From Hanleya hanleyi (Eukaryota; Mollusca; Polyplacophora; Lepidopleurida; Hanleyidae): DNA of 64,000 nucleotides. Below, in pieces: positions 12,290 through 24,600 of this stretch. Position numbers and translations under genes: made by a program. Position 1 is the first letter of the stretch. Every line of letters starts with the position of its first letter. The notes below the pieces were generated by a model. That model made no database searches and had not been told where the DNA came from. It saw nothing but the letters and a program-made list of their open reading frames with translations. The stretch spans positions 19,048 to 83,047 of the forward strand of contig JAVTVY010020430.1 of the NCBI GenBank assembly GCA_036873755.1. The letters are read 5' to 3'.

Positions 12290-14690
12290 TACATGTAACA
12301 GCTGTGGTTGGAAATATTATCAGGTCCATTGTCCCTTGTAAGACGACAGTGTTAAAACGACACTTCATAAGATATGTATATTTTCTACAGCGACACACTA
12401 AAAACGACACTTTCATTGAGTTATATATTGTACGCATGGTTGAAAATATTACCAGGGGCATTGTCACTTGTACGACGACAGTGTTAAAACGACACTTCAT
12501 AAGTTATGTATATTTCCTACAGCGACACACTAAAAACGACACTTTCATTGAATTATATATTGTAAGCATGTTTGAAAATATTACCAGGGGCATTGTTACT
12601 TGTATGACGACAGTGTTAAAACGACACTTCATAAGATATGTATATTTTCTACAGCGACACTCTGAAAACGACACTTTGATTAAATCATGTGACAGCAATG
12701 GTCTGTGTTATTATATACAGTTGATCAAACTTTCTACAGCGACACTGTAAAAACGACAGTTTCATTGAACCGTTAACAGTGAGGGTTGAAAATGTTATCG
12801 GTCTATTCTCAGTTCCAAGACGACAGTGTTAAAATGACACTTCATAAGATATGTATATTTTCTACAGCGACACTCTGAAAACGACACTTTGATTAAATCA
12901 TGTGACAGCAATGCTCTGTGTTGTTATATACCTGTGTTGTTATATACCGATCTTCCTGATTGGTGGAGGTCTCCCTGTGTGAAATCATACATGTACATGT
13001 ATGTGGGTTTTTCTAAAGACGAGACTTTTCATTGAAACATGTACATGTAACAGCTATGGTTGGAAATATTAATCGCACCATTCTCCCTATTAAGACGACA
13101 GTGTTAAAACGACACATATGGGTGAGCAGAACTATTCTCCTGCCAGAGCGACAGTCTGGGAAATGACATTTCATACGATATGTATATTTTCTACAGCGAC
13201 ACACTAAAAACGACACTTTCATTGAATTAGATATTGTAAGCATGGTTGAAAATATTACCAGGGGCATTGTTACTTGTATGACGACAGTGTTAAAACGACA
13301 CTTCATAAGATATGTATATTTTCTACAGCGACATACTAAAAACGACACTTTCATTGAATTATATGTTGTAAGCATGGTTGAAAATATTACCAGGGGCATT
13401 GTCACTTGTATGACGACAGTGTTAAAACGACACTTCATAAGATATGTATATTTTCTACAGCGAGACACTGGAAACAACAGTTTGATTAAATCATGTGACA
13501 GCAATGCTCTGTGTTATATACTGATCTTCCTGACTGGTGGAGGTCTCCCTGTGTGAATGATACATGTACTTGTGAATTTTTCTAAAGATGACACTTTTCA
13601 TTGAAACATGTACATGCAACAGCTATGATTGGAAATATTATGTGGACCATTGTCCCTTGTAAGACGACAGTGTTAAAACGGCACTGTCTGGGAGCAGGAC
13701 TATTGTCCTGCCAGAGCGACAGTCTGGGAAACGACACTTCATAAGATATATATATTTTCTACAGCGACACTATGAAAACAACACTTTCATTGAATTAAAT
13801 ATTGTAAGTATGGTTGAAAATATTACCAGGTCTATTCTCACTTCCAAGACGACAGTGTTAAAACGACATATATGAGGGAGCAGGAATATTCTCCTGCCAG
13901 AGCGACAGTCTGGGAAACGACACTTCATAAGATATGTATATTTTCTACAGCGACACACTAAAAACGACACTTTCATTGAATTATATACTGTAAGCATGGT
14001 TGAAAATATTACCAGGGGCATTGTCACTTGTATGACGACAGTGTTAAAACGACACTTCATAAGATATGTATATTTTCTACAGCGACACACTAAAACGACA
14101 CTTTCATTGAATTATATATTGTAAGCATGGTTGAAAATATTACCAGGGGCATTTGTCACTTGTATGACGACAGTGTTAAAACGACACTTCATAAGATATG
14201 TATATTTTCTACAGCGACACTCTGAAAACGACACTTTGATTAAATCATGTGACAGCAATGGTCTGTGTTATTATATACAGTTGATCAAACTTTCTACAGC
14301 GACACTGTAAAAACGACAGTTTCATTGAACTGTTAAAAGTGAGGGTTGGGAATGTTATCAGGTCTATTCTCACTTCCAAGACGACAGTGTTAAAAACGAC
14401 ACTTCATAAGATATGTATATTTTCTACAGCGACACTCTGAAAACGACAGTTTGATTAAATCATGTGACAGCAATGTTTAGTGTTGTTATATACCGATCTT
14501 CCTGATTGGTGGAGGTCTCCCTGTGGGAAATCATGCATGTACTTGTATATGAATTTTTCTAAAGAAGACACTTTTCATTGAAACATGTACATGTAACAGC
14601 TATTGTTGAAAATATTATGCGGACCATTTTTCCTTGTAAGACGACAGTGTTAAAACGACACATGTGGGGGAGCAAGACTATTCTCCTGCC
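12290..14690 (+). repeat. ~132-bp satellite built on CGACAC / GTGTCG words
   Basis: Tandem units contain GACGACAGTGTTAAAACGAC, ACTTCATAAGATATGTATAT, TTTCTACAGCGACAC and GTTGAAAATATTACCAGG. The regular unit is 132 bp (44 codons), which keeps long frames open on both strands (for example 12,169-12,750 plus and 13,013-13,504 minus). These are repeat artefacts. Variant units contain GCAGGA(A/C)TATTCTCCTGCCAGA, a small hairpin, near 13,125, 13,695 and 13,880. Inverted relatives lie at 18,995-20,080. Confidence 0.9.
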
Positions 14691-17590
14691 AGGGCGTCAG
14701 TCTGTCAAACTATTTGCCCTCCCTAACCCTGCTTTGACACTCGACTTCACGTACATTCCTCCCTAACACCACTTTGACACTCCACTTCAAGTACATTTGT
14801 CCCCAACTCCGCTTTGACACTCGAATTCACATACATACCTCCCTAACCCCGACTAGACAAACTACAGACTTTGGTGGAGAAATATATTTTTTATAGCTGA
14901 AACGAACCTGAACTTGATAGTATGAAAGTTACCTAACCCGAAGTCCTAAACCCGCTTTGACACTCGACTTCACGTACATCTGTCCCTAACACCGCTTTGA
15001 CATTCAACTTCCCATACATTCATCCCTAACACGACTTTGACAGTCAACTTCATATACATTCCTCCCTAACACCGCTTTGACACTCGAATTCACATACATT
15101 CCTCCCTAACCCCGATTTGACAAACTACAGAGTTCGGTGGAGAAATAAGTTTTTTATAGCTGAAACGAACCTGAACTTGATAGTATGAAAGTTACCTAAC
15201 CCTAAGTCCTAAACCCGCTTTGACACTCGACTTCATGTACAGTCCTCCCTAACACCACTTTGACACTCGGCTATTCGTACATTCCTCCCTAACACCACTT
15301 TGACACTCGTCTTCACATACAAGCCTCCCTAACCCTGCTTTGACACTCGACTTCACGTACATTCCTCCCTAACACCACTTTGACACTCAACTTCAAGTAC
15401 ATTTGTCCCTAACTCCGCTTTGACACTCGAATTCACATACATTCCTCCCTAACCCCGACTAGAGAAACTACACTTTGGTGGAGAAATAATTTTTTTTATA
15501 GCTGAAACGAACCTGAACTTGATAGTATGAAAGTTACCTAACCCTAAGTCCTAAACCCGCTTTGACACTCGACTTCAGGTACAATCCTCCCTAACACCGC
15601 TTTGACACTCGGCTACACGTACATTCCTCCCTAACACCGCTTTGACACTCGTCTTCACATACAAGCCTCCCTAACCCTGCTTTGACACTCGACTTCACGT
15701 ACATTCCTCCCTAACACTGCTTTGACACTCGACTTCACATACATCTGTCCCTAACACCGCTTTCACACTCAACTTCCCATACATTCATCCCTAACACGAC
15801 TTTGACAGTCAACTTCATATACATTCCTCCCTAACACCGCTTCGACACTCGAATTCACATACATTCCTCCCTAACCCCGATTTGACAAACTACAGAGTTC
15901 GGTGGAGAAATAAGTTTTTATAGCTGAAACGAACCTGAACTTGATAGTATGAAAGTTACCTAACCCTAAGTCCTAAACCCGCTTTGACACTCGACTTCAC
16001 GTACAGTCCTCCCTAACACCGCTTTGACACTCGGCTACACGTACATTCCAATCCTAACACCGCTTTGACACTCGTCTTCACATACAAGCCTTTCTAACCC
16101 TGCTTTGACACTCGACATCACGAACATTCCTCCCTAACACCGCTTTGACACTCAACTTCAGATACATTTGTCCCTAACACCGCTTTGACACTCAAATTCA
16201 TGTATATTCCTCCCTAACCCCGATTTGACAAACTACAGACTTTGGTGGAGATATAATTTTTTTCATAGCTGAAACGAACCTGAACTTGATAGTTATGAAA
16301 GTTACCTAACCCTAAGTCCTAAACCCGCTTTGACACTCGACTTCAGGTACAGTCCTCCCTAACACCGCTTTGACTCTAGGCTACACGTACATTCCTCCCT
16401 AACACTGCTTTGACACTCGTCTTCACGTACATTCCTCCCTAACACCGCTTTGACACTCGACTTCACGTATATTTGTCCCTAACACCGCTTTCACACTCAA
16501 CTTCCCATACATTCATCCCTAACACGACTTTGACAGTCAACTTCATATACATTCCTCCCTAACACCGCTTTGACACTCGGCCACACGTACATTCCTCCCT
16601 AACACCGCTTTGACACTCGTCTTCACATACAACCCTCCCTAACCCTGCTTTGATACTCGACTTCACGTACATTCCTCCATAACACCGCTTTGACACTCAA
16701 CTTCACGTACATTTGTCCCTAACACCGCTTTGACACTCGAATTCATGTATATTCCTCCCTAACCCCGATTTGACAAACTACAGACTTTGGTGGAGAAATA
16801 ATTTTTTTCATAGCTGAAACAAACCTGAACTTGATAGTTATGAAAGTTACCTAACCCTAAGTCCTTAACCCGCTTTGACACTCGACTTCACGTACAGTCC
16901 TCCCTAACACCGCTTTGACACTCGGCTACACGTACATTCCTCCCTAACACCGATTTGACACTCGACTTCACGTACATTCCTCCCTAACACCACTTTGACA
17001 CTCAACTTCACGTACATTCCTTCCTAACTCCGCTTTGACTCTTGACTTCACGTACCTTTCTCAACATGATAGTTACGAAACGTACCTAACCCGAAGTGTC
17101 GTCCTGATTCCTCCCTAACCCCACTTTGACAGCGGACTTCACATACATTCCTCCCTAACACTGCTTTGACACTCGACTTATTTCATTTTGATAGCTGAAA
17201 TGAACCTGACCCTAACCCCTATCCTGATTCCTCCCTAACACCGCTTTGACACTCCACTTCATGTACATTCCTCCCTAACACTGCTTTGACACCGACTTGA
17301 TGTACATTGACTTGATGTACATTGCTCCCTAACACCAGTTTGACTCCTGACTTCACGTACCTTCTTCCCTAACAGCGCTTTCACACTTTTCACATACATT
17401 TTTCCCCAACACCGCTTTGACACTTCAGTTGAAGTACATTCCCTTCTAACACCGCTTTCACAGTCAATTTGACGTACCTTCTTGACTAACACCACTCTGA
17501 CACTTTACATGTACATTCCTCCTTAACACTGCTTTAACTGTCAACTTGATGTACATTCCTCCATACACTGGCTTTGACACTGAAGTTGAA
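14691..17590 (+). repeat. 40-bp satellite with higher-order repeats
   Basis: Some sixty or more units of 40 bp have the consensus CCTCCCTAACACCGCTTTGA followed by CACTCGACTTCACGTACATT. A longer divergent unit (TTTGGTGGAGAAATAA ... CTGAAACGAACCTGAACTTG ... AAGTTACCTAACCCTAAGTC) interrupts the array near 14,870, 15,140, 15,475, 15,900, 16,240 and 16,785. This marks a higher-order period of about 270-545 bp. Units degrade toward the right end. Confidence 0.92.
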
Positions 17591-17989
17591 GCACATCATT
17601 CTCCCAGTATGTTTCAACATTTCATCTGAGGTACACTTTGGTGGAGAAATTATTTGATTTCGATTGCTGAAATGACCATGAATGTAAAAGTTACTAATGA
17701 TACATAACCCTAAGTCCTATCCCAATTTGACACTAGACTTCACGTTCACTGCTCTCCAACACTGCTTTGACAGTTGACTTCACATACATTTCTGCCCGAC
17801 ACCGCTTTGACACACGACTTGAGGAACATGTGTAATGTTCCTGTTTGTTGGATTTCTACGTATAGTTAAGTTGATGTGATACATGTAAGCCATTCAGGTT
17901 CTGTAAGTTAGTAATAAGTTGAAACTTCATTTACAGTTGAAAAGTGCAAAGCTGAAATTGTGTACATATGTTTTATTGCTTCTTTTCAG
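17591..17989. other. Degenerate satellite tail / possible intron
   Basis: Decayed 40-bp units give way to unique AT-rich DNA that ends in a good 3' splice-site-like tract, TTTTATTGCTTCTTTTCAG, at 17,971-17,989. No coding region was recognised. Confidence 0.4.
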
Positions 17990-18139
17990 AAGACATTGGT
18001 GATGGTGGTGTGCAATACCTCTGTTTTTACCGGTCCATCATTTTGAAAGGGTTGGAAGAAATATGGCATATTGAAGTTCACATGTGCAAACACAACGTGA
18101 ATAGACACATCATCACATACAAGTTGATAGGCAGACAAG

Positions 18140-18502
18140 ATGGCTAAATTGAAGATTTTTGTCCTCCTCCTTTTGACTGCATCCTTGATTAAAAATTTTA
18201 CATCTGTGGAGGATCTTGGAAAAGAAATATGGGATTATATTTCTGAAAGAATAAATGCAGACGGCATGAAAGTGCCATGCATAATTTTGACTGGCAGCAA
18301 TGTTTGGAGAGGTGAAATGCAGCCCAGAGTTTGGCAATATTTGACACCTCGATTATTGCTCTGGGATCCTTTGACTCAGTATTCTTGGATACAGGAGAAG
18401 ATATACTGCCCACATGATGGAAGCGAACTCCATATTATAACCCTTTTTGATGTTGAAGTACAGGTACATTACTGCCTTAACGTTACTTTATTAATGGAAT
18501 AG
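18140..18502 (+). CDS. Small secreted-looking protein inside the 8-kb element; unrecognised
   Basis: A 120-residue frame starts with a hydrophobic signal-peptide-like N-terminus (residues 1-22, K-x-K then FVLLLLTASLI). It continues into a soluble part with PRVWQYLTPRLLLWDPLTQY near residues 71-90 and a CPHDGSELH segment near 103-111. Unlike the flanking satellite, it is non-repetitive. An AATAAA lies ~47 nt after the stop (18,549) and an acceptor-like CAG ends at 17,989, so 17,990-18,560 could be a terminal exon. Alternatively the GTACAT after codon 108 (18,465) could be a splice donor. The LWDPL...CP segment weakly recalls domains next to KDZ-type transposases; that is a guess. Function unknown. 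Confidence 0.45.
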   Translation: MAKLKIFVLLLLTASLIKNFTSVEDLGKEIWDYISERINADGMKVPCIILTGSNVWRGEMQPRVWQYLTPRLLLWDPLTQYSWIQEKIYCPHDGSELHIITLFDVEVQVHYCLNVTLLME

Positions 18503-18994
18503 ACCTGCATGCAGGTTTGAAAGCATACAAAAATGTTTAGTGTTTTGAAATAAAAAAAAATATGGCAGTGGAGTATTCCATGAAGTAAGAGGGTTGCAGC
18601 CAGCAATGAGCACTGCCTCAGGGGATATTGTATGGGTGCTCCAATGTTAAAATGTAAGAATAGAGTTTTTGGTTTAGCTGAAATGTACATGGACATGTTT
18701 ACATACAAAGTTTCCTGAAGTTGTCAGTGGATGATTATGAAAGCCGCTACACATGTTTTTTTTATCACTGGAGGATGAACGTGTGTTATTTGTGAGATTA
18801 AATATTAATACTGGAATAAAACTGCTTTGACAGCCCATTTGACAGTATGTTATTTCATTTAGTGTAAATGTGGGTGGAATGTACATGTATCGTCATCTGG
18901 GATATAAATTAAGCCTGACAAAATATTTGAGAGTATAGCTGCTATATTCCATTTAATGTGAGTGCCCACACACTGTGCCATCATGGAAAGCATA
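18503..18994. other. Gene-free stretch after the small exon
   Basis: Unique AT-rich DNA holding the AATAAA at 18,549. No coding or repeat structure was recognised before the inverted satellite begins. Confidence 0.4.
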
Positions 18995-20090
18995 GAGAAA
19001 TAATGTCGTTTATAGACTGTCGCTTTATGAAACATACATATCTGATGAAGTGTCGCTTTAAAAAATATACATCGCTTTCAAAGTGTCGTTTTTAGACTGT
19101 CGTCATCTTACAAGTAAGAATGGCCCTGACCATATTTCTAAGCATGGCTGTATGATTCAGTGAAAGTGTCGTTATACAGTGTCGTTGTGGGAGGAGAATA
19201 GTCCTGGTACCTCACATGTGTCGTTTTAACACTGTCGTCTTATGGAGCATCCATGCACTGTGCCATCATGGAAAGCATAGAGAAATAATGTCATTTATAG
19301 ACTGCCGCTTTATGAAACATACATATCTGATGAAGTGTCGCTTTTAGACTGTCGCTTTAAAAAATATACATCGCTTTCAAAGTGTCATTTTTAGACTGTC
19401 GTCATCTTACAAGTAAGAATGGCCCTGACCATATTTCTAAGCATGGCTGTTCTTAGATGATTCAGTGAAAGTGTCGTTTTACAGTGTCGTTCTAGAAAAT
19501 CGTTGTGGAAGGAGAATAGTCCTGGTACCTCACATGTGTCGTTTTAACACTGTCGTCTTATGGAAGGGGGTAATGCCCCTGTCGAGAGAAACTACATAAT
19601 ATACATATCTTTCAAACTGTCATCTTTCAAGGTGAGTGTCCACACACTGTGCCATCATGGAAAGTATACAGAAATAATATCATTTTTAGACTGTTGCTTT
19701 ATGAAATATAAATATCTGATGAAGTGTCGTTTATAGACTGTCGCTTTATGAAATAAACATATCTGATGAAGTGTCGCTTTTAGACTGTCGCTTTAAAAAT
19801 ATACATCGCCTTCAAAGTGTCGTTTTTAGACTATGGTTCTTCTCTTACAAGTAAGAATGGCCCTGACAATATTTCTAAGCCTGGCTAGATGATTCAGTGA
19901 ATGTGTCGTTTTACAGTGTCGTTATAGAAAATCGTCCTGGGAGGAGAATAGTCCTGGTACATGTACCTTACATGTGTCGTTTTAACACTGTCGTCTTATG
20001 GAAGGGGGTAATGCCCCTATCGAGACAAACTACATAATATACATATCTTTCAAAGTGTCGTTTTTACACTGTCGCCTTACAAAGAGGGGT
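18995..20090 (-). repeat. Inverted CGACAC-rich satellite
   Basis: Three long units (starting near 18,965, 19,245 and 19,630) contain GTGTCGTTTTAACACTGTCG, TGTCGCTTTATGAAACATAC and GGGAGGAGAATAGTCCTGGT. They are the reverse-strand relatives of the 12.3-14.7 kb array. This gives the element its foldback architecture. Confidence 0.85.
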
Positions 20091-20134
20091 AATTAATAGC
20101 CCAATCTCGTGCTCCCTTACATGGAGTATGGACC

Positions 20135-21139
20135 GGAAATGGCCTATACGGCCATTAAATCGAAGAGTTGAGCCCCCATATTTGGTATATGTACTATACT
20201 CATAGAGTACTACAATATGGTGGCACTAGTTTTTTTTTCCGATCCGACACAAGGGGGCGCTGTTCTGAATAAGGAACTGGATAAGGAAATGGCCGATACG
20301 GCCATTAAATCGAAGAGTTGAGCCCCCAATATTCGGTACATGGATTATACTCATAGAGTGCTACAATATGGTGCCACTATTTTTTACCGATCCGACACAA
20401 GGGGCCGCTGTTCTGAATAAGGAACTGAATAAGGAAATGGCTGATACGGCCATTAAATCGAAGAGTTGCTACATGGACTATACTCATAGAGTGCTACAAT
20501 ATGGTGCCACTAGTTCTTTTCCGATTCGACTCCAGTGAGCGCTGTTCTGAATAAGGAAGTGAATAAGGAAATGGCAAATACGGCCAGTAAATCGAAGAGT
20601 GGAGACCCCATATTTGGTACACGTACTATACTCAATGAATGCTACAATATGGTGCCACCAGTTTTTCGATCCGACACAAGGGGCGCTGTTTTGAATAAGG
20701 AAATGAATAAGGGAATGGCCTATACGGCCATCAAATCAAAGAGATGAGACCCATATTTGGTACATGGACTATACTTACAAAGTGCTACAATATAGTGCCA
20801 CTAGTTTTGCGATCCGACACCAGGGGGCACTGTTCTGAATAAGGAAATGGCCTATACGGCCATTAAATCGAATAGTTGAGTCCCATATTTGGTACATGGA
20901 CTACACTCAAAAGGTGCTACAACGTGGGGCCACTAGTTTTCCGATCCGAATAAGGAAATGAATAAGGAAATGGCTTATACAGCCATTAAAGCGAAGAATT
21001 GAGCCCCCATATTTGGTACATGTACTATACTCATAGAGTGCTACAATATGGTGCCACTAGTGTTCCGATCCGACACCAAGGTGCGTTGTTCTGAATAGGG
21101 AAATGAATAAGGAAATGGCCTATACGGCCATTTAAAGTG
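20135..21139 (+). repeat. CTCF-like satellite, continuation of array
   Basis: About seven forward monomers continue the array that was split by the 8-kb element. Cores are near 20,246, 20,396, 20,533, 20,676, 20,818 and 21,073. It opens with the right copy of the GGAAATGG duplication. Confidence 0.85.
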
Positions 21140-21151
21140 GGGTTTGTGGGG

Positions 21152-21690
21152 GCCTAATCGTGTATTTGCGCCTAATCGTGTCAGCGCCAAATCGTGTAAA
21201 AAAATTGCGCCTAATAACGTGTTGCGCCTAATCGTGTAGGAAATTTGCGGTTAATGGTGGAACTGCGCCTAATCGTGTAGGAAATTTGCGCTTAATTGTG
21301 GAACTGCGCCTAATCGAGTACGGAATTTGCGCCTATTTGTGTAAATGCGCCTAATCGTGTAAGGAGGCTGCGTCTAATCATGTAACTGCTCCTAATCATT
21401 TGAACGATCTTGCGCCTAATTTTGCGTTGCGCCTAATCGTGTAGAAAAATTGCTCCTAATTGTGGAACTGCGTCTATTCGTGTAGGAGATTTGCTCCTAA
21501 TTATGGAAATGCGCCTATTCGTGTGAGAAATATGCTCCTAATTGTGGAGCTGCGCCTAATCGTGTAGAAAATTTGCGTCTAACTGTGGAAATGCGCCTAA
21601 TTGTGTATAGAGGCTGCGCCTAAACGTGCACAACGTGAAGACATACATAGCGCTTAAACGTGTTCAACGCGCCTAATTGTGTACCGTGTA
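21152..21690 (+). repeat. GCGCCTAATCGTGTA word array, left arm
   Basis: Twenty or more imperfect repeats of TGCGCCTAATCGTGTA(GGAAAT) at irregular spacing of about 15-27 bp. Mirrored at 26,700-27,240. Confidence 0.9.
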
Positions 21691-24600
21691 GTCATGAAAA
21701 CGATTTGAAGCCAGACAGTTATTTATTGAATTGCTGGGTCCACCCCGAATTCAAGTTTTTCGACTGTATTTTTGAAAAGCTATTTAACAGGACAGTTCAA
21801 GGATATCGGATATAATCTGTTCTAAATCCATGCTCTGGTTCATCATTTCATTTTCGGAGCTGATGCTGCAAAAGGACGTAAAAGCGTTGAAATGACCATG
21901 ATGAAATGTTTCCGAAATCGGCCAATTTCAACCTACACAAAGTAATGAAATTGTAGATATAGGGAAGCGGATCTTCCCTTTGTGTGTGTATGAGTGAAAT
22001 CGTTGAAACAAGATGCCCGCCACTGTTTTTGTGATCCTTAGAGTTAGTTGGGGGTAAGGTACTTGATATGCTCAACTTGGACTTTTCCATTTTTTTCCAC
22101 CGACCAATGAAAATCCTGCACTTCAATTTTGAAAATTTGAATTCACTAATCAAAAGTCGAAACAGCCAACATTGCAAATCGTGAGCCGCACAAGAGCCTG
22201 TATAATGATATGTCATATCTCGCAGCACCATCTGTATGTTAACGGGAGACAGCTCAAGTAGGACTAGTCCCATGAGCATATATAGAAAGGTGGTTCACAA
22301 GATAAACGCTGTTGTTTGATTGAGGGTTGGGACAGATACCATCCATCGCAAGTGAACTTTTCTTTGCATAATCTAGATTTTATTGCACTGTACTTCCATT
22401 TGTATATTAGTATTTGTAATTTATGGCTCACAGAAAATACAGTTTTTAACTGATTGTGATACCCGAGTATCATTTTCAGAGACGATCGATTGACTGGCTG
22501 CAATGGTGGATATAGTAAAACTGAAAAGAATAGCTGCTTCCTGAGTAGCAGATTTCTTTCCCAGAGTTTCAATTCAAAACAGTATCTATTTGTTTGAAAA
22601 AGCCCCCAAAACACACGAAAAACTGGCCATAATACCAAGCTGATCTGTATGTAGTGGTATTACAATTATACATACACCCGGTACTGGCACTGAATGAAAG
22701 TATTAGAACACAAGAGTGCATGAAACAACAAGTGGCAAGACATCCATCTCAGAATATTTCAGTTCTCAGACATGTCAGATGATATTATTTCTAAGTCAAG
22801 TTCAATTGACTAATTTCACTACATACATGCACATATATTCCTAACACCACTCCATGTGGTGACCTAGTTTTAGCTTGACCTCTTCATTCGTCAGAAACTA
22901 GATCCAGCATAGATACATGTACAGCCCCTAGAGATATGGTAGGGCAGCCCTTTACACATGTATATGTTGCGTCCTGAACTGTATTTCTCTGAGCTGAGGT
23001 CAATCTTTGGAAGAGTGACCATAGCAGGCTTTCATACTTTAGTGCGTATTAATCTGATATCATGAAGGAAAACAATCAACAGAGTATTATTCAATACAGG
23101 TAAGGGATGAAGTGACAGGGATAGAGGCCTAAAAAGCCTGTCAACCACTGAAGGATAACTATTCTGGTCTGAGAACGAATAAACAATTTGGAACTATTTT
23201 TGTACGTGTACTTCGAACAGCCCTGAAATCAGAAATTTTCTAGATCCCATAATAAAGGTGAAACAACTCACTTTTCTAAAAATGTTAAATTGCCTAGGAG
23301 TTTTGGGGCGCTTGGGTGCGATCGCGCCTGCGGAGTCGCGACTTCCGGTCACTTGACTTCCGAAAGACGTCACTACCGCCAACTTTTCTTTCGATAGGTG
23401 ACCTAGGGGTCACGGTCGCAGTGTTTGTGTACGTGACTGCACGCCGGTGGGGTGTATTGGACGTAGTCCATAGTTTCGGAATATTGGTCCCCCTCAAAAG
23501 CTGTAATACAGCAAAGCGCCCGGGTCTGACCACATGATAATTATCCTTCCCTTTTTAGTAACCAGTATTTATAGTACCAAGCTTTTGGGTACTACCACTC
23601 CTTCAAAATGACATATGCGGATGGGTGGCTGTGTTGAGCTATATCGCGAGTCGGGCCGCGAAGTCGACCTTCGTCAGCCACAGTTTCGCACGTTTTTCAG
23701 GTGTCACATATGGAATATGTGACAAAAAACGGCATGGTCGACCCCATATTTTGAATAGCTTTTTTATCTCGCCTCGAGACGGGGAACACTGGGAAGAAAT
23801 CTTATTGAAATCGATTGCGTATTTTGGGTCATTTCAAAAGATTGTCCAGAAAATATGGAGTACGTTGTGAGGGAGGAAAATTTATCCCGGGTTAAATTTG
23901 CTTAATTGGCTTGTTTGCTGAACTGATGGTATGAGCATTCCCATGAAGAAAATATATACTTTTATATGCTTTTCTGGATGGTTTGTCAACTCAGAAAGAC
24001 GGAAGGGCTATACCAAGGGTCTATTTCCAGCAACGAGGGGTCTACTGTGGACTGCACCCGATTACACAAACCGATGGCTTCAGCCTGGAAAAGTTTGAGG
24101 GAACTCCGTCATGGGAGTGACGTCCTCAGCCCGTATAATAAGCTGTCATGTCTTGTAGTGCCACAATGTATGCTAAGAGGCGACAACTCGACATATATCT
24201 CGTAGAACGACTGTATCGCAGCACCACCTGTATACTAAGGGGCGAAAACTCATCCTATAGCCAGCATTTGAAGCGTTGTAGCGCACGCCCTTTAAGCTTT
24301 GAATGGTTTTCTCCGCCCGCACATGAATCGTTCATTCGTTTTCGTCGCTGGGCGTCGAAGAGTGTCTAGACGCCTCAATACCTCAGGTCCCTGAAACAGA
24401 GGAGGAAGTGTGGACCTGAAGTGGATCTAAAGTGCCGAAGCGTTGAAGCGTTCAGACGCCTGGCGTCAATTGTGACCCAAAATACGCCATATTTCGTTCA
24501 TTTCCTGGAAAAATCTTGACAATCGATTTCAATAAGATTTCTTCCCAGTGTTCCCCGTCTCGAGGCGAGATAAAAAAGCTATTCAAAATATGAGGTCGAC

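Larger units (their letters stand above)
12173..20134. mobile_element. ~8-kb DNA-transposon-like element nested in satellite
   Basis: The left end GGTTGTTACTCCATGTAAGG matches the inverted right end GGTCCATACTCCATGTAAGG, and similarity continues through (G)NGCACGAGA. An 8-bp target duplication (GGAAATGG) flanks it. Inside, from left to right, are a CGACAC-rich ~132-bp satellite, a 40-bp satellite with higher-order structure, one gene-like exon, and an inverted CGACAC-rich satellite, so the whole is foldback-like. Eight-base duplications are known for hAT, Zisupton/KDZ and some other superfamilies. No transposase was recognised, so it may be non-autonomous or of an unfamiliar family. Confidence 0.75.

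Noticed and set aside
12169..12750. 193-codon frame and similar ones on both strands to 14,090
   Set aside because: Unit of 132 bp keeps frames open; sequence is satellite.
14691..17590. CRISPR-like regular 40-bp repeats
   Set aside because: Units are contiguous with no spacers; eukaryotic tandem satellite.
21152..21690. Short regularly spaced words resembling a CRISPR array
   Set aside because: Spacing irregular, spacers are degenerate versions of the word, and the array is mirrored as an inverted arm.
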